Source: an uncultured Phascolarctobacterium sp. (lineage in GTDB: Bacteria > Bacillota > Negativicutes > Acidaminococcales > Acidaminococcaceae). From it: 64,000 bases of DNA. Position numbers and translations under genes: made by a program. The stretch spans positions 94,505-158,504 of the forward strand of contig NZ_CAAGLX010000015.1 of assembly GCF_900770955.1 (NCBI RefSeq). The letters run 5' to 3'. Below the pieces are notes generated by a model. That model saw only the letters and a list, made by a program, of their open reading frames with translations, had not been told where the DNA came from and searched no databases. This document shows, one piece after another, positions 47,509-56,279 of the stretch. The stretch's first letter is position 1, and each line of letters starts with the position of its first letter.

Positions 47509-48000
47509 CTATTTACCTTCTTTGCTGCTAAGCTGTTTAAAGAAACCGGATTTGAGCAGCAGGCCTGCGATAATGCTGCCGCCGATGGTGCTTACCAAAA
47601 ACGGCGGGATAAAGAACCAGGCTACAGCCTTGCTGCCTAAAAGCAGTGTGGCCATAATCCAGGCAACGAAACCGCCGATGATGCCGGTGCCAAAAATTTC
47701 GCCGGCCATAGCTGACGGTAATGTTTTGTAACGGCTGTAGGCCAGTCCGGCGAGGGCTGCACCAATCATACTGCCGGGGAAAGCCAGCAGCGAGCCTGTG
47801 CCGAGCATGTTGCGCAGACAGGCAATAATAAAGCCTATAGCAACGGCGTAATCAGGTCCCAGGAGAACCGCACCCATAACATTGATGGCGTGCTGTACAG
47901 GGAAGCATTTGGAAACACCTGCAGGTATATATATTAAATGTGCGCTCAATGTGCCTATGGCAATCAGCAGGGCTGCTGATGTCAGCTTGCGGGTTGACAT
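47509..48000 (-). CDS. thiW: ECF transporter S component, ThiW family
   Basis: A 163-residue membrane protein with five or six helices. It has the ThiW signature GVSKCFPVQHAINVMGAVLLGP near residue 30, then RNMLGTGSLLAFPGSMIGAALAGL. ThiW is the substrate-capture unit for a thiazole thiamine precursor in ECF importers. No TPP riboswitch precedes it, and the operon contains a zinc-type ArsR sensor, so the substrate here is uncertain. It ends with TAG. Confidence 0.82.
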   Translation of the reverse strand: MSTRKLTSAALLIAIGTLSAHLIYIPAGVSKCFPVQHAINVMGAVLLGPDYAVAIGFIIACLRNMLGTGSLLAFPGSMIGAALAGLAYSRYKTLPSAMAGEIFGTGIIGGFVAWIMATLLLGSKAVAWFFIPPFLVSTIGGSIIAGLLLKSGFFKQLSSKEGK

Positions 48001-48050
48001 ATAAAAACCTCCCTTGGAAAGTTGTGTATTGCTAACATTGACATGACTAT

Positions 48051-48080
48051 ATTATAGCATTTAAATAGGTGTTTTGTGAA
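48051..48080 (-). promoter_or_regulatory. Promoter of the thiW operon
   Basis: Minus strand TTCACA (48080-48075), 18 bp spacer, TATAAT (48056-48051) with extended -10 TGC. Confidence 0.7.
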
Positions 48081-48152
48081 CATACTTAAATGCTTTCAGA
48101 AGAATTTTTTTGTAGAATATAAAAGCTTTAAAGCAAGACAGGAGTGAAGAGA

Positions 48153-49295
48153 TTGGCTTTGTTAGAAGGTATTAAGGTTATTGATTTTTCCAAGTGGCTG
48201 CCGGGACAGTATTGCGGTATGCTGCTGGGTGATTACGGTGCGGATGTTATTAAGATTGAGGATTTACAGGGTGATGCGACGCGTCGCTTTTGGCCTGAAA
48301 AAACTAAAGGCATGAGCTATTGGCATCTGATGCTTAACCGCAATAAACGAGGCGTTGCGCTGAATCTTAAAAAAGTAGGCGGCCGCGATTTGCTGCTGAA
48401 GCTGCTGCAGGAGGCGGATGTTTTCCTTGAGGGCTTCCGTCCAGGATATCTGGCACGCTACGGTCTTGATTACGAAAGCGTGCATAAAATTAATCCGCGT
48501 CTGGTGTACTGCTCGATTACCGGCTTCGGCCAAGAATCGCATAAGCCGGCACATGACCTGAATGTTGTAGGGCTGGCAGGCTTAAACAATCTTGATGATA
48601 TCGGCAGAGCCTGCGTGTCCGAAGTGCAGGTGAGCGCTGTAGGCAGCGGTCTGAATGCCTTGAGTGCGATTTCTATGGCGCTGCTGGCGCGCGAGCGTAC
48701 AGGAAAAGGCCAGTGGCTGGATGTTAATTTATACGCTACAGCGCTGTCTATGCAGGTAACCGGCATCAGCGCCCTGTGGGGCTGCAGAGAAACCGGTGAA
48801 AAGCCCTTTGGCCGCATAGCGCATTACTATAATATTTATCGTACCGCTGATGGCAGATATATGACGGTAGGTACTATCGAGCCTAAGTTCTGGCAGCGTT
48901 TTTGTGATTTGCTTGAATGTCCGGAGCTGGAAAAACGTCAATATGATTTTGCACATGAGGAGGAGCTGCAGCAGCTTGTGGCAGCTAAAATTGCCACCAA
49001 AACACAGCAGCAATGGCTGGAGCTGATTGGCGGCGCTGAATTTTGCGTAACGCCTGTGTGCAGCCTGGAGGAAGCACTGGAAAGCGAGCTGACGGCTAAG
49101 GAGCATATCCTGCAGGAGGCAGACAGTGATCTTGGCAAATTGCAGTATATCGGTGGACCGGTGAAGTTCAGCGAAGACCAAAGCAGCATACGTATGAGAG
49201 CGCCTAAGCTCGGCGAACATACGCTGGATATTTTGCAGGAACTGGGATATAATGATAATGAAATCACCGCTTTGCATGAAGAGGGTGCGATATAA
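48153..49295 (+). CDS. Family III CoA-transferase (CaiB/BaiF)
   Basis: A 380-residue CoA-transferase: EGIKVIDFSKWLPGQYCGMLLGDYGADVIKIE, LNRNKRGVALNLKK, DVFLEGFRPGYLARYGLDYE, ITGFGQESHKPAHDLNVVGLAG (catalytic Asp expected in this segment) and MTVGTIEPKFWQRFC. It resembles alpha-methylacyl-CoA racemase/CaiB proteins and has no dehydratase partners nearby, unlike the paralogue at 21400. The acyl substrate is unknown. TTG 48153, nine bases after AGGAG, is preferred to GTG 48144. Confidence 0.85.
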   Translation: MALLEGIKVIDFSKWLPGQYCGMLLGDYGADVIKIEDLQGDATRRFWPEKTKGMSYWHLMLNRNKRGVALNLKKVGGRDLLLKLLQEADVFLEGFRPGYLARYGLDYESVHKINPRLVYCSITGFGQESHKPAHDLNVVGLAGLNNLDDIGRACVSEVQVSAVGSGLNALSAISMALLARERTGKGQWLDVNLYATALSMQVTGISALWGCRETGEKPFGRIAHYYNIYRTADGRYMTVGTIEPKFWQRFCDLLECPELEKRQYDFAHEEELQQLVAAKIATKTQQQWLELIGGAEFCVTPVCSLEEALESELTAKEHILQEADSDLGKLQYIGGPVKFSEDQSSIRMRAPKLGEHTLDILQELGYNDNEITALHEEGAI

Positions 49296-49336
49296 GATTT
49301 TTTGATTATAGTGTAGTTATGAAGCAGGAGGCCAAT

Positions 49337-50404
49337 ATGAGGAAGATATTAAAGCTTTTTATGACGTTTGTTTTTGCCTGCTGCCTGTTCGTAGGCGTTA
49401 ATCCTGCAGAAGCAGGCTTAATCAGCAGAGAGCAGGAAATTGAAATGGGACAGCAGACCGCCAAGCAGCTGGAAGCGCAGTATGGTGTTTCGCAGGATTC
49501 TGCGCTGCAGGAAAGAGTTGACCGCATCGGCCAACGATTGGCGAAGGTTTGCGGACGTGATGATATTACCTTTTCCTTTAAGGTGCTCAATAACAATGAG
49601 GTCAATGCCTTGGCCTGTCCCGGCGGCTTTGTTTATGTGTATAAGGGCCTGATTGACTATATGCCGACAGACATGGAGCTGGCCGGCGTTCTTGGTCATG
49701 AGGTGGGACACGTAGCCAAAAAGCATACGGTGAATGCGATTGAAAAGCAGATGTGGACCTCGCTGATTCTTATAGCAGCAACCCGCGGACAGGGCATGGG
49801 ACTTGTACAGGCGGCACAGCAGGCGTTATTTGCCGGCTACAGCCGTACCGATGAGCGCGGTGCCGATAAGGAAGGCGTAAAAAACAGCATTGCAGCAGGC
49901 TATAATCCCTACAGCATGCTGATTACCGTGTGGAAGCTGGATGATTTGTCCAAGCAGGGCGGCGGTGCCAAATACGGTCTGTTCAGTAGCCATCCCGAGC
50001 CGGAAGAGCGCGTAAAACGTGTTATGAAGCAGCTTAAGGAATACAACATTCATCCTGATGTTGTTATTAAGGATGATGACCATGCAACTGTTACCGAGGG
50101 CAACTGGAGCTTTAATGTGAGTCAGAGTATCGGTAATACCAAGGGTAAATATCGTGCCTATATGCTTGCCGGCGGCTTGTGGAACGTGCGTCAGCGCGGA
50201 CCTGTAAATCCTAATCATTTTGTAGTTTATGATAACGGCAGTACGGCGGATATCTATTATGACGATATTCAGGTTTTCCGTCTGTATACGCAGGATGCGG
50301 GTGCCTTTGGCAGTGCCGGCGCGTATGCGGCGGCCTGTGTTGATATGCTGCGTGATTGGGCGCATGTTGCCAATGCAAATGATGCTAAAGCCAAGAAGAA
50401 ATAA
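49337..50404 (+). CDS. Exported M48 family metalloprotease
   Basis: A 355-residue zinc protease. It has a signal peptide (ILKLFMTFVFACCLFVGVNPAEA), the active-site HEVGH at 121-125 (GVLGHEVGHVAKKH), and the third ligand region DERGADKEGVKNSIAAGYNP. It has the BepA/YcaL-like core (NEVNALACPGGFVYVYKGL) with SSHPEPEERV closing the peptidase domain. A C-terminal region of about 110 residues is unassigned. It acts in the envelope, probably in protein quality control. AGGAGG fixes ATG 49337 over an earlier in-frame ATG. Confidence 0.9.
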   Translation: MRKILKLFMTFVFACCLFVGVNPAEAGLISREQEIEMGQQTAKQLEAQYGVSQDSALQERVDRIGQRLAKVCGRDDITFSFKVLNNNEVNALACPGGFVYVYKGLIDYMPTDMELAGVLGHEVGHVAKKHTVNAIEKQMWTSLILIAATRGQGMGLVQAAQQALFAGYSRTDERGADKEGVKNSIAAGYNPYSMLITVWKLDDLSKQGGGAKYGLFSSHPEPEERVKRVMKQLKEYNIHPDVVIKDDDHATVTEGNWSFNVSQSIGNTKGKYRAYMLAGGLWNVRQRGPVNPNHFVVYDNGSTADIYYDDIQVFRLYTQDAGAFGSAGAYAAACVDMLRDWAHVANANDAKAKKK

Positions 50405-50429
50405 GCAGATTTAAGTTAGGCAATAAATA

Positions 50430-50476
50430 AAGCCATACCCTGCTATGCAATTTGCATAGCAGGGTATGGCTTTTTA
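50430..50476. terminator. Long perfect bidirectional terminator
   Basis: A perfect stem of about 21 bp (AAGCCATACCCTGCTATGC and its complement) with a five-base AATTT loop, then TTTTT. It lies between the convergent M48 and M19 genes. Confidence 0.93.
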
Positions 50477-50495
50477 GTTGCTTTAAGCGTTGCCT

Positions 50496-51443
50496 TTACA
50501 GTACCTTTTGCAGCAGCTGCAGTACGTTTTTATGGGTGATTTTTTCAACAGTGCTTGCGCTGTATTTTTTAGAAAGGTATTCATAAACCGCGCTGTAATC
50601 CTGTACGCCGTGGAGATTGTAGGGCGGATGGCTGATGCCGTCAAAGTCACTGCCGAAGCCGATATGATCATCGTTGCCCATGAGGTTCAGCATATAGTCG
50701 ATGTGACGGTAAATGCTTTCGATGCAGGCATCGTTGTAATCGTGCTCCAAAAATTGACCGGCAAAGGTAACACCGATGAGGCCGTCATTTTCGTTGATTG
50801 CCAGAATCTGCTTATCATCCAGATTACGCGGATGCGGGCAGAGAGCCTTGGCGTTGGAGTGAGTTGCGATAATTGGCTTGCTGCTGGTCTCGATAACGTC
50901 CCAGAAGCCTGCGGGTGCGATGTGGGAAACGTCAACCAGCATACCGAGCTTGTTCATTTCGGCAACTACCTGGCGGCCGAAAACAGTAAGACCGCCGCCG
51001 CTGCTTTCTTCGTTGACACCATCAGCGATATCGTTGCGGTTGCTCCAGGTAAGAGTCATGGCGCGCACGCCTAATGCGTAGAGGCAGCGCAGTGCTTCCA
51101 GACTGCCGTCGATAGCACCGCCCTCTTCGATGGCGAGCAATGTTGCAGCCTTGTGGTTGAGTACATCGGCAGCATCCTCTTTAGTGAGAACCTGCAGCAC
51201 GTCGATACCGTCTGCATGCAGCTTCTTTACTTCCTGCAGGTATTTATCGAGCAGCTGCAGGGTGTAGCGCAGGCCGCCGTAATAACGGAATTCGTGTGTG
51301 GGTACGAAGATAGCGCAGAATTGCAGGCCGCCGCCGAGGGCGATTTGGCGCTGAATGTCAAAATGCTGGTCGTTGGCGTAAAGGCTGGTGCCTTTCTTAT
51401 ATAATTCGGTCAGGGTGTCGCAGTGACAGTCACAGATAAACAT
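50496..51443 (-). CDS. Membrane dipeptidase family (M19) zinc dipeptidase
   Basis: A 315-residue amidohydrolase-fold dipeptidase: MFICDCHCDTLTELYK (HxD metal site, with Cys where most have a hydrophobic residue), AIEEGGAIDG (bridging Glu), DVSHIAPAGFWDVIE, PIIATHSNAKALCPHPRNL, and DDHIGFGSDFDGI. No signal peptide is seen, so it is probably cytoplasmic. It cleaves dipeptides, perhaps including D-amino-acid ones. AAAGGAG precedes the ATG. Confidence 0.92.
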   Translation of the reverse strand: MFICDCHCDTLTELYKKGTSLYANDQHFDIQRQIALGGGLQFCAIFVPTHEFRYYGGLRYTLQLLDKYLQEVKKLHADGIDVLQVLTKEDAADVLNHKAATLLAIEEGGAIDGSLEALRCLYALGVRAMTLTWSNRNDIADGVNEESSGGGLTVFGRQVVAEMNKLGMLVDVSHIAPAGFWDVIETSSKPIIATHSNAKALCPHPRNLDDKQILAINENDGLIGVTFAGQFLEHDYNDACIESIYRHIDYMLNLMGNDDHIGFGSDFDGISHPPYNLHGVQDYSAVYEYLSKKYSASTVEKITHKNVLQLLQKVL

Positions 51444-51468
51444 GAGGAAAACTCCTTTCAGAATTTAT

Positions 51469-51511
51469 TAAACCCCCGCGTTTCCCGAACGTGGAACAGC
51501 GGGGGTTTTAA
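51469..51511 (-). terminator. Terminator of dcuC
   Basis: Arms AAACCCCCGC / GCGGGGGTTT around a long loop, followed on the minus strand by AATAAATT. Confidence 0.75.
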
Positions 51512-51551
51512 TACTGTAAAATTTTACTTAACAATTAGCGGTTTTTGCTTC

Positions 51552-52922
51552 TTACCAGCCGGTGTAGTAGTAGAAGAAGGTCATACCGATAGTAACGATC
51601 ATAGCGCCTGCCATGGGAATTGCGGTGCGTTTTACCAGATCAAAGGAGGAAACGCCGCCCATGCCGGAGGATACTACGATAACTGCGGTAATCGGGGAGC
51701 AGTTACGCATGATAGAAGCTGCAAAGTGCATCGGCAGCAGCATCAGTACCGGGTGCAGACCGCTGTGGGCTGCAACTGCCGGAGTGAGTGCGGCAAATGC
51801 GAAGAAGGGAGCGTTGCCACTGCCCATAACAATTGCGGATACAGCGATGATTGCTACCATAACGAGCATCATAGCCATCGGGCCGAAACCTAAGTTTTTA
51901 CTGCCGTCGATAAGAGTAGTGATAGCACCCATGGATACGAGGCCTTTAGCAAAGGTCTGACCTGCAACAACCAGGGTGATAACGTTAGCCATCTGCATGC
52001 CTAAGCCATCGAAGAAGGTCTGAATATCGCCCAGAACCTTATGGCCGTCACGCCAACGGGTGTATTCGCAAATAACACCGATAGTCAGGCCGATAAACAT
52101 AGCCATAACGATATTCATCTTAATAGTGGTAATCCAGAGAGAACTGAAGGAAAGAATTAATGCCAGGGGAATTACCGGCAGGATAGCGTACCAGGTCGGT
52201 GCATTATCGGCTTCTTCTTCCATTCTTTCAACTTCGATCGGTTGAACAACATGGCCGTCGCGTTTGTCCATATATTTTTGAGTCAGGTAATGCAAAAGAC
52301 CTACAACTACGAAGGCTACAGCAACAATGGGAACCTGATAATGACTCCAGTAAACTACAGGGTCAACGCCTGCGGTTTCAGCGGAAAGGATGGTGCCGGT
52401 ATCACTGGGGCTCCAGTCGAAGCAGAGGGTGGTTGCTACAGCAGCGGTTGCGGACAGACGGCTTACGCCCAAACCCAACAGGATGGGGAACATGGTTACC
52501 ATCAGCAGCATTGCCAGACCGGAGGCGCTGTTGATGCACAGACCGATGAGCATGCCGACAATCCAGGTGCCGCTCATTACCAGATAGGGGGATTTTAAAG
52601 CCATCAACGGTTTGATGGTTACACGAACCAAAGAGCGGGAAGCGCCGATTTTATCCATATATTTAGCGAAAGCGCCTACAGACATAATGTTCAGGCCAAG
52701 TTTGCCGACGTTAGAGCTGAAGGTTGCGCGGATAAATTCAAAGGCATCGAAAATTACGGAGCCTGTTGTTGCTTTAGCTCCTAAAATCTGGCTGTAACCC
52801 AGCATAGCAGCGATATACATCATGATAATACCGCCCATGAAGAGCACAGGCTGCGGCTTGTACTTTTTGTAAATCAAATAGCCAACCCAAAAAGTTATGA
52901 TAGCAGAAATAACAATACCCAA
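51552..52922 (-). CDS. dcuC: Anaerobic C4-dicarboxylate transporter, DcuC family
   Basis: A 456-residue carrier with 12 or more hydrophobic helices. It begins IVISAIITFWVGYLIYKKYKPQPVLFMGG. DcuC-type blocks are GLNIMSVGAFAKYMDKIGAS, TTLCFDWSPSDTGTILSA and HFAASIMRNCSPITAVIVVSSGM. It exchanges or takes up succinate, fumarate or malate in anaerobic growth; uptake of succinate would suit succinate-fermenting Negativicutes (inference). The start is TTG, ten bases after GAAAGGG. Confidence 0.88.
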   Translation of the reverse strand: MGIVISAIITFWVGYLIYKKYKPQPVLFMGGIIMMYIAAMLGYSQILGAKATTGSVIFDAFEFIRATFSSNVGKLGLNIMSVGAFAKYMDKIGASRSLVRVTIKPLMALKSPYLVMSGTWIVGMLIGLCINSASGLAMLLMVTMFPILLGLGVSRLSATAAVATTLCFDWSPSDTGTILSAETAGVDPVVYWSHYQVPIVAVAFVVVGLLHYLTQKYMDKRDGHVVQPIEVERMEEEADNAPTWYAILPVIPLALILSFSSLWITTIKMNIVMAMFIGLTIGVICEYTRWRDGHKVLGDIQTFFDGLGMQMANVITLVVAGQTFAKGLVSMGAITTLIDGSKNLGFGPMAMMLVMVAIIAVSAIVMGSGNAPFFAFAALTPAVAAHSGLHPVLMLLPMHFAASIMRNCSPITAVIVVSSGMGGVSSFDLVKRTAIPMAGAMIVTIGMTFFYYYTGW

Positions 52923-52975
52923 TTTTCATCATCCCTTTCACTATAAAATTATTTTACAAAAATTTAGGCAATTCC

Positions 52976-53005
52976 ATTATAGCATAACTTTGTTGTATTA
53001 AGCAA
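52976..53005 (-). promoter_or_regulatory. Promoter of dcuC
   Basis: Minus strand TTGCTT (53005-53000), 18 bp spacer, TATAAT (52981-52976) with extended -10 TGC. Confidence 0.65.
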
Positions 53006-53006
53006 T

Positions 53007-53053
53007 AAAAAAACCTGCATTATTCCCCACGAAGGGGACAGGATGCAGGTTTT
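53007..53053 (-). terminator. Terminator of cbiK
   Basis: Outer stem AAAACCTGCAT / ATGCAGGTTTT enclosing a CCCCTTCGTGGGG hairpin, followed by T-run on the minus strand. Confidence 0.85.
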
Positions 53054-53075
53054 TTTAGTTAATTATTAATAAATG

Positions 53076-53882
53076 TCAATCTTCTAGAGACAAAACGCGT
53101 AAAACATGTTGAATATAAATAGCCTGAATAGCCTTGGAGCGGCCGAGTCCGCACAGGTGGCCGGTTGTTTTGATGCCCAAAGCCTCAATCTGAGTCTTCC
53201 AGCTGTCTTCTTCGTCGCCGTACATATCGTTGTTGGCATGATCGCCGGCAACAACCATCAGCGGATACATATGTACATGCTTGTATTTACGTTCCTGTAG
53301 CTTTTCGAGGACTGCTTCGAAATTCGGGGTATCCTCTTCCTCTACGGTTCCTACGATAACGGGGAAATTCATAGAGTCAAAGATTTCCTGCAGCTTAACA
53401 TAGGTATAGCCGTGCGCTTTATTGTTGTTGCGCGGTGTGCCGTGGCCCATAAGAACTACGCCTTCGTCTGCCGCTAAGGGCGGAACCTGAACGGCAATAG
53501 CTGCTGCTGCCAGCTTATAGTCCTCCTCGTTAACGATGAGAGGCTGGCTGATAATAATCTTTTGGAATTTAGCGGTAAATTTATCCTTGAGGCTGAGAAT
53601 CTTCTGTTCGAATTCTTCGCCGTGCAGCAGATGCGTCGGCTGCAGTACCACTTCTTCGTAGCCTGCGTCTGTCAGTTTTTGCAGCACTGTTTCCGTATCG
53701 TCGATTTTAATACCGCGCTCAGCCAGACGTTTGCGGATAATTACGGAGGTAAAGGCACGATACTGGTCGTAGGCAGGGAAGGCTGCGGCCAAGGCCTGTT
53801 CAATGCCTCCGATATCGTGGGTTCTGGTTTCGTCAAAGGTGGAGCCGAAGCTGATAACCACCAGAGCTTTTTTGCTATCCAT
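53076..53882 (-). CDS. cbiK: Sirohydrochlorin cobaltochelatase, cytoplasmic CbiK
   Basis: A 268-residue class II chelatase inserting Co(II) (or Fe/Ni) into sirohydrochlorin for cobalamin or sirohaem. It begins ALVVISFGSTFDETR. The metal/catalytic His residues are in VVLMGHGTPRNNNKAHGYT and MVVAGDHANNDMYGDEEDSW, and the chelating Glu segment is VGTVEEEDTPNFE. No signal peptide. The ATG at 53882 follows AGAGGTG. An exported paralogue lies immediately upstream. Confidence 0.92.
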   Translation of the reverse strand: MDSKKALVVISFGSTFDETRTHDIGGIEQALAAAFPAYDQYRAFTSVIIRKRLAERGIKIDDTETVLQKLTDAGYEEVVLQPTHLLHGEEFEQKILSLKDKFTAKFQKIIISQPLIVNEEDYKLAAAAIAVQVPPLAADEGVVLMGHGTPRNNNKAHGYTYVKLQEIFDSMNFPVIVGTVEEEDTPNFEAVLEKLQERKYKHVHMYPLMVVAGDHANNDMYGDEEDSWKTQIEALGIKTTGHLCGLGRSKAIQAIYIQHVLRVLSLED

Positions 53883-53918
53883 CTGTAGCACCTCTTCTTC
53901 CTGAATTAATTTATATTA

Positions 53919-53955
53919 TAAAAATACTCTCCGCCCAGAAAAGCGGACGGAGAGT
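53919..53955 (-). terminator. Terminator of the exported cbiK paralogue
   Basis: Minus strand ACTCTCCGTCCGC / GGGCGGAGAGT stem followed by ATTTTTAT. Confidence 0.8.
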
Positions 53956-53993
53956 AAAAAGGTGTGAAAGAAATGAATTATTGTGTCGGTAAA

Positions 53994-54986
53994 TTATTTA
54001 GCTTGCAGAGCGTCCCAAGAGTCATTTGCTCTGTCAACGAACAGTTTTTGCACTGCAGCATTTTCACCAAGGCCGTGGATGTAGGTGGAAACCTTGAAGC
54101 CTTCAGCTTCCAGTTGAGATTTAAAGGAATCAGGCTCATCACCAGCCATATCGTTGTTAGCATGGTCACCGGCAACCATCATCAGCGGCATCATGGTTAC
54201 GTTTTTAATGCCTTTAGCTTTCAGTTGCGGAACAACGGTGTCCAGATGCGGCCAGCCTTCTACGGAGAAGATGTAAGCATTGGTGTAGCCAAGCTCGTTC
54301 AGACGATCTTGCATTACTGCATAGTAAGCGTTGGACGGATGCGGAGTACCATGAGCCATAATCAGGATAGCATCTTTCTTACCGGTTTTCGGGAACTGAG
54401 TGGAAAGAGCCTTCATGGTTTCGGTAATATCGTCAGCTTGGCCCTCCTGGCCTTGCCAGTACATCAGCGGAGTACCGAAGGTCATTTTCTTGAAGTCGTT
54501 TTTATGCAGGTTATAAACTGCATCTTTGTATGCATATTCCATGCCCGGGATAATATCCAGGGAGGTCAGAGCAATACGGGTATAGCCTTCAGCTTTCAGT
54601 TGAGCCAAAGCTTCTTCCGGAGTAGGAATGGTGATACCTTCGTGAGCTTTTACACGGTCAATAATGATGTGAGAGGTATAAGCGGTAACAACCTTTACGC
54701 CAGGATGTGCAGCTTTGATAGCATTAACAGTCGGGTTGATAGTTTTTTCACGGGAATCTTTGAAGGTGGTACCGAAGCTCATTACAACGATAGCGTCTTT
54801 GTCAGGCAGGTTTGCCAGAGCAGGATTAACATTAGTTTTAACACCGACTTGGGATGCCATAAGCAGAGCCGGGGTAGCGTCTTTAACTTCGTCGTTCAGT
54901 TGATATGCGGCATGGCTGGTAGCAGCAAAGCCTAAGAGGGCAGCGCAAGTCATAGATGCAACAGCAAATTTTTTCAGACTTTTCAT
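53994..54986 (-). CDS. Exported CbiK-like chelatase (CbiK-P type)
   Basis: A 330-residue CbiK paralogue with a signal peptide (LKKFAVASMTCAALLGFAATSHA) and an extra N-terminal stretch of about 35 residues. The chelatase core is intact: AIVVMSFGTTFKDSREKT, ILIMAHGTPHPSNAYYAVM and MMVAGDHANNDMAGDEPDSF. A periplasmic CbiK is known in Desulfovibrio, where it binds haem and is thought to act in metal or tetrapyrrole uptake. It has its own strong promoter and possibly a metal-regulator site (55094-55113). Confidence 0.9.
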   Translation of the reverse strand: MKSLKKFAVASMTCAALLGFAATSHAAYQLNDEVKDATPALLMASQVGVKTNVNPALANLPDKDAIVVMSFGTTFKDSREKTINPTVNAIKAAHPGVKVVTAYTSHIIIDRVKAHEGITIPTPEEALAQLKAEGYTRIALTSLDIIPGMEYAYKDAVYNLHKNDFKKMTFGTPLMYWQGQEGQADDITETMKALSTQFPKTGKKDAILIMAHGTPHPSNAYYAVMQDRLNELGYTNAYIFSVEGWPHLDTVVPQLKAKGIKNVTMMPLMMVAGDHANNDMAGDEPDSFKSQLEAEGFKVSTYIHGLGENAAVQKLFVDRANDSWDALQAK

Positions 54987-55060
54987 TTTGAAAGCACTCC
55001 TTTGTATTCATAAATCATCAAAAATAGCAGCAGGATATTTTATAAACCCTACTTCTCTGT

Positions 55061-55088
55061 ATTATATCACTTATAGTTGAGATGTCAA
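55061..55088 (-). promoter_or_regulatory. Promoter of the exported chelatase gene
   Basis: Minus strand TTGACA (55088-55083), 16 bp spacer, TATAAT (55066-55061). Confidence 0.85.
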
Positions 55089-55093
55089 CAAAA

Positions 55094-55113
55094 ATAATAA
55101 GAATTGCTATTAT
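55094..55113. promoter_or_regulatory. Candidate metal-regulator operator
   Basis: Imperfect 20 bp palindrome ATAATAAGAATTGCTATTAT directly upstream of the -35 box. Its AT-rich arms resemble Fur/MntR-type boxes. Confidence 0.35.
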
Positions 55114-55124
55114 GCAGTTATGGC

Positions 55125-55155
55125 AAAAAAACAGACTGCCGTTATCAGCAGTCTG
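55125..55155 (-). terminator. Terminator of the exported protein gene
   Basis: Minus strand CAGACTGC / G(G)CAGTCTG stem followed by TTTTTTT. Confidence 0.88.
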
Positions 55156-55163
55156 TTGCAAAG

Positions 55164-55820
55164 TTATTTCTTGAAGATTTTTCTAAAGCAGTCCTTTAGA
55201 GAGCGTCCGAGCATACCGGCAGCAGGGTTGTTTTCGTATTCGCGGTCGCGGCTGTCGCTGAAGGAAGCAACAAGCGTACCGTCAGCCGGATCATAGAAGT
55301 TGTAAATCAGACTTAGCTGCGCATACGGGTGAAAGCTTTCCGGTACCCAACGCTGGCGGACAACGTCCTCCGTCCAGTAGTGGCGCTTACCGTCCTTATC
55401 ATAGTAATAATGTCTTTCCTGAGTAGTGTAATCTTCAAAATGACCGGGAACGGAAACTACACTGTAACCGCAGTGATTAACGGTAATACGCATTTCCAGA
55501 TCTCTGGGAGCAAAGGCTTTGCGTCCGTTCTTCTTATCATTATTATATTCAGGCAGAGGTTTTTGCGTTTCATCTGCAGCAATCAACTTTTGTCTGCCTG
55601 CAGCCTGTAAAACAGCGGCCAAAACCTTGGCTTCGACGTTTTCGTCCGACTTGAAGTGAAGTGACGGCTTTCCTTCAAGATTATCAATCAGGGTAATATG
55701 GATTTCTTTGACTGTACTCAGATTGTAATCTGGATGCTTGTAGGGCTGATTAGCGAAGCAGGAAACGCTGACACAAATCAGCATAATGAATGTAAGCAGG
55801 AAAAAGGTTAATTTTTTCAT
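55164..55820 (-). CDS. Exported protein of unknown function
   Basis: A 218-residue protein with a signal peptide (LTFFLLTFIMLICVSVSCFA). The mature part is Tyr/His-rich (QERHYYYDKDGKRHYWTEDVV) and ends LSLIYNFYDPADGTLVASFSDSRDREYENNPAAGMLG, which resembles envelope proteins that report a lipoprotein-like beta fold; no family can be named. It lies 28 bp downstream of the MntR-like gene on the same strand and may be cotranscribed with it. Confidence 0.65.
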   Translation of the reverse strand: MKKLTFFLLTFIMLICVSVSCFANQPYKHPDYNLSTVKEIHITLIDNLEGKPSLHFKSDENVEAKVLAAVLQAAGRQKLIAADETQKPLPEYNNDKKNGRKAFAPRDLEMRITVNHCGYSVVSVPGHFEDYTTQERHYYYDKDGKRHYWTEDVVRQRWVPESFHPYAQLSLIYNFYDPADGTLVASFSDSRDREYENNPAAGMLGRSLKDCFRKIFKK

Positions 55821-55848
55821 AGTGTACCTCTCTGATGCTTATAGCAAA

Positions 55849-56214
55849 TTAATCCTTCAGCATGCCCTTGATACCTGCAAAGGTTTCCGGGCTGATGATA
55901 TGCTCGATACGGCAGGCGTCCTTTTCTGCGATTGCTTCGTCTACACCCAAAACCTCGTTAATGAAACGGGTGAGGGTTACATGGCGGTCGTAGACAGCAG
56001 CGGCTTTTTTCTGACCGTCCTTGGTAAGCAGGATGCGTCCGTCCGGCTCCATAATAATGTAGTTATCGCGTTTGAGAATGCTCATAGCGCGGCTGACGCT
56101 GGCTTTTGTGAAATTCATTTCTTCCGCAATGTCGATAGAACGTACGCTGCCATTGCGTTTTGTCAGAACTAAGATAGTTTCCAAGTAATTTTCTCCGGAT
56201 TCCAACAGTGACAT
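55849..56214 (-). CDS. DtxR/MntR-family metal-dependent regulator
   Basis: A 121-residue short DtxR-type repressor: GENYLETILVLTKRNGSVRSIDIAEEMNFTKASVSRAMSILKRDNYI (HTH) and GRILLTKDGQKKAAAVYDRHVTLTRFI, then EKDACRIEHIISPETFAGI (metal-site residues Glu, Cys, Glu, His). There is no SH3-like domain, so it is MntR-like; Mn or Fe sensing is expected. ATG 56214 with GGAGG upstream is preferred over longer in-frame starts. Two chelatase genes lie downstream. Confidence 0.88.
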   Translation of the reverse strand: MSLLESGENYLETILVLTKRNGSVRSIDIAEEMNFTKASVSRAMSILKRDNYIIMEPDGRILLTKDGQKKAAAVYDRHVTLTRFINEVLGVDEAIAEKDACRIEHIISPETFAGIKGMLKD

Positions 56215-56279
56215 TTTTATAACCTCCATCAGTATTAGATGTAACATTTCGATTACTCTTATTTTAACACATTTAATTC

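Noticed and set aside
48001..48143. TPP riboswitch before thiW
   Set aside because: The leader is only about 50 bases and lacks the CTGAGA core.
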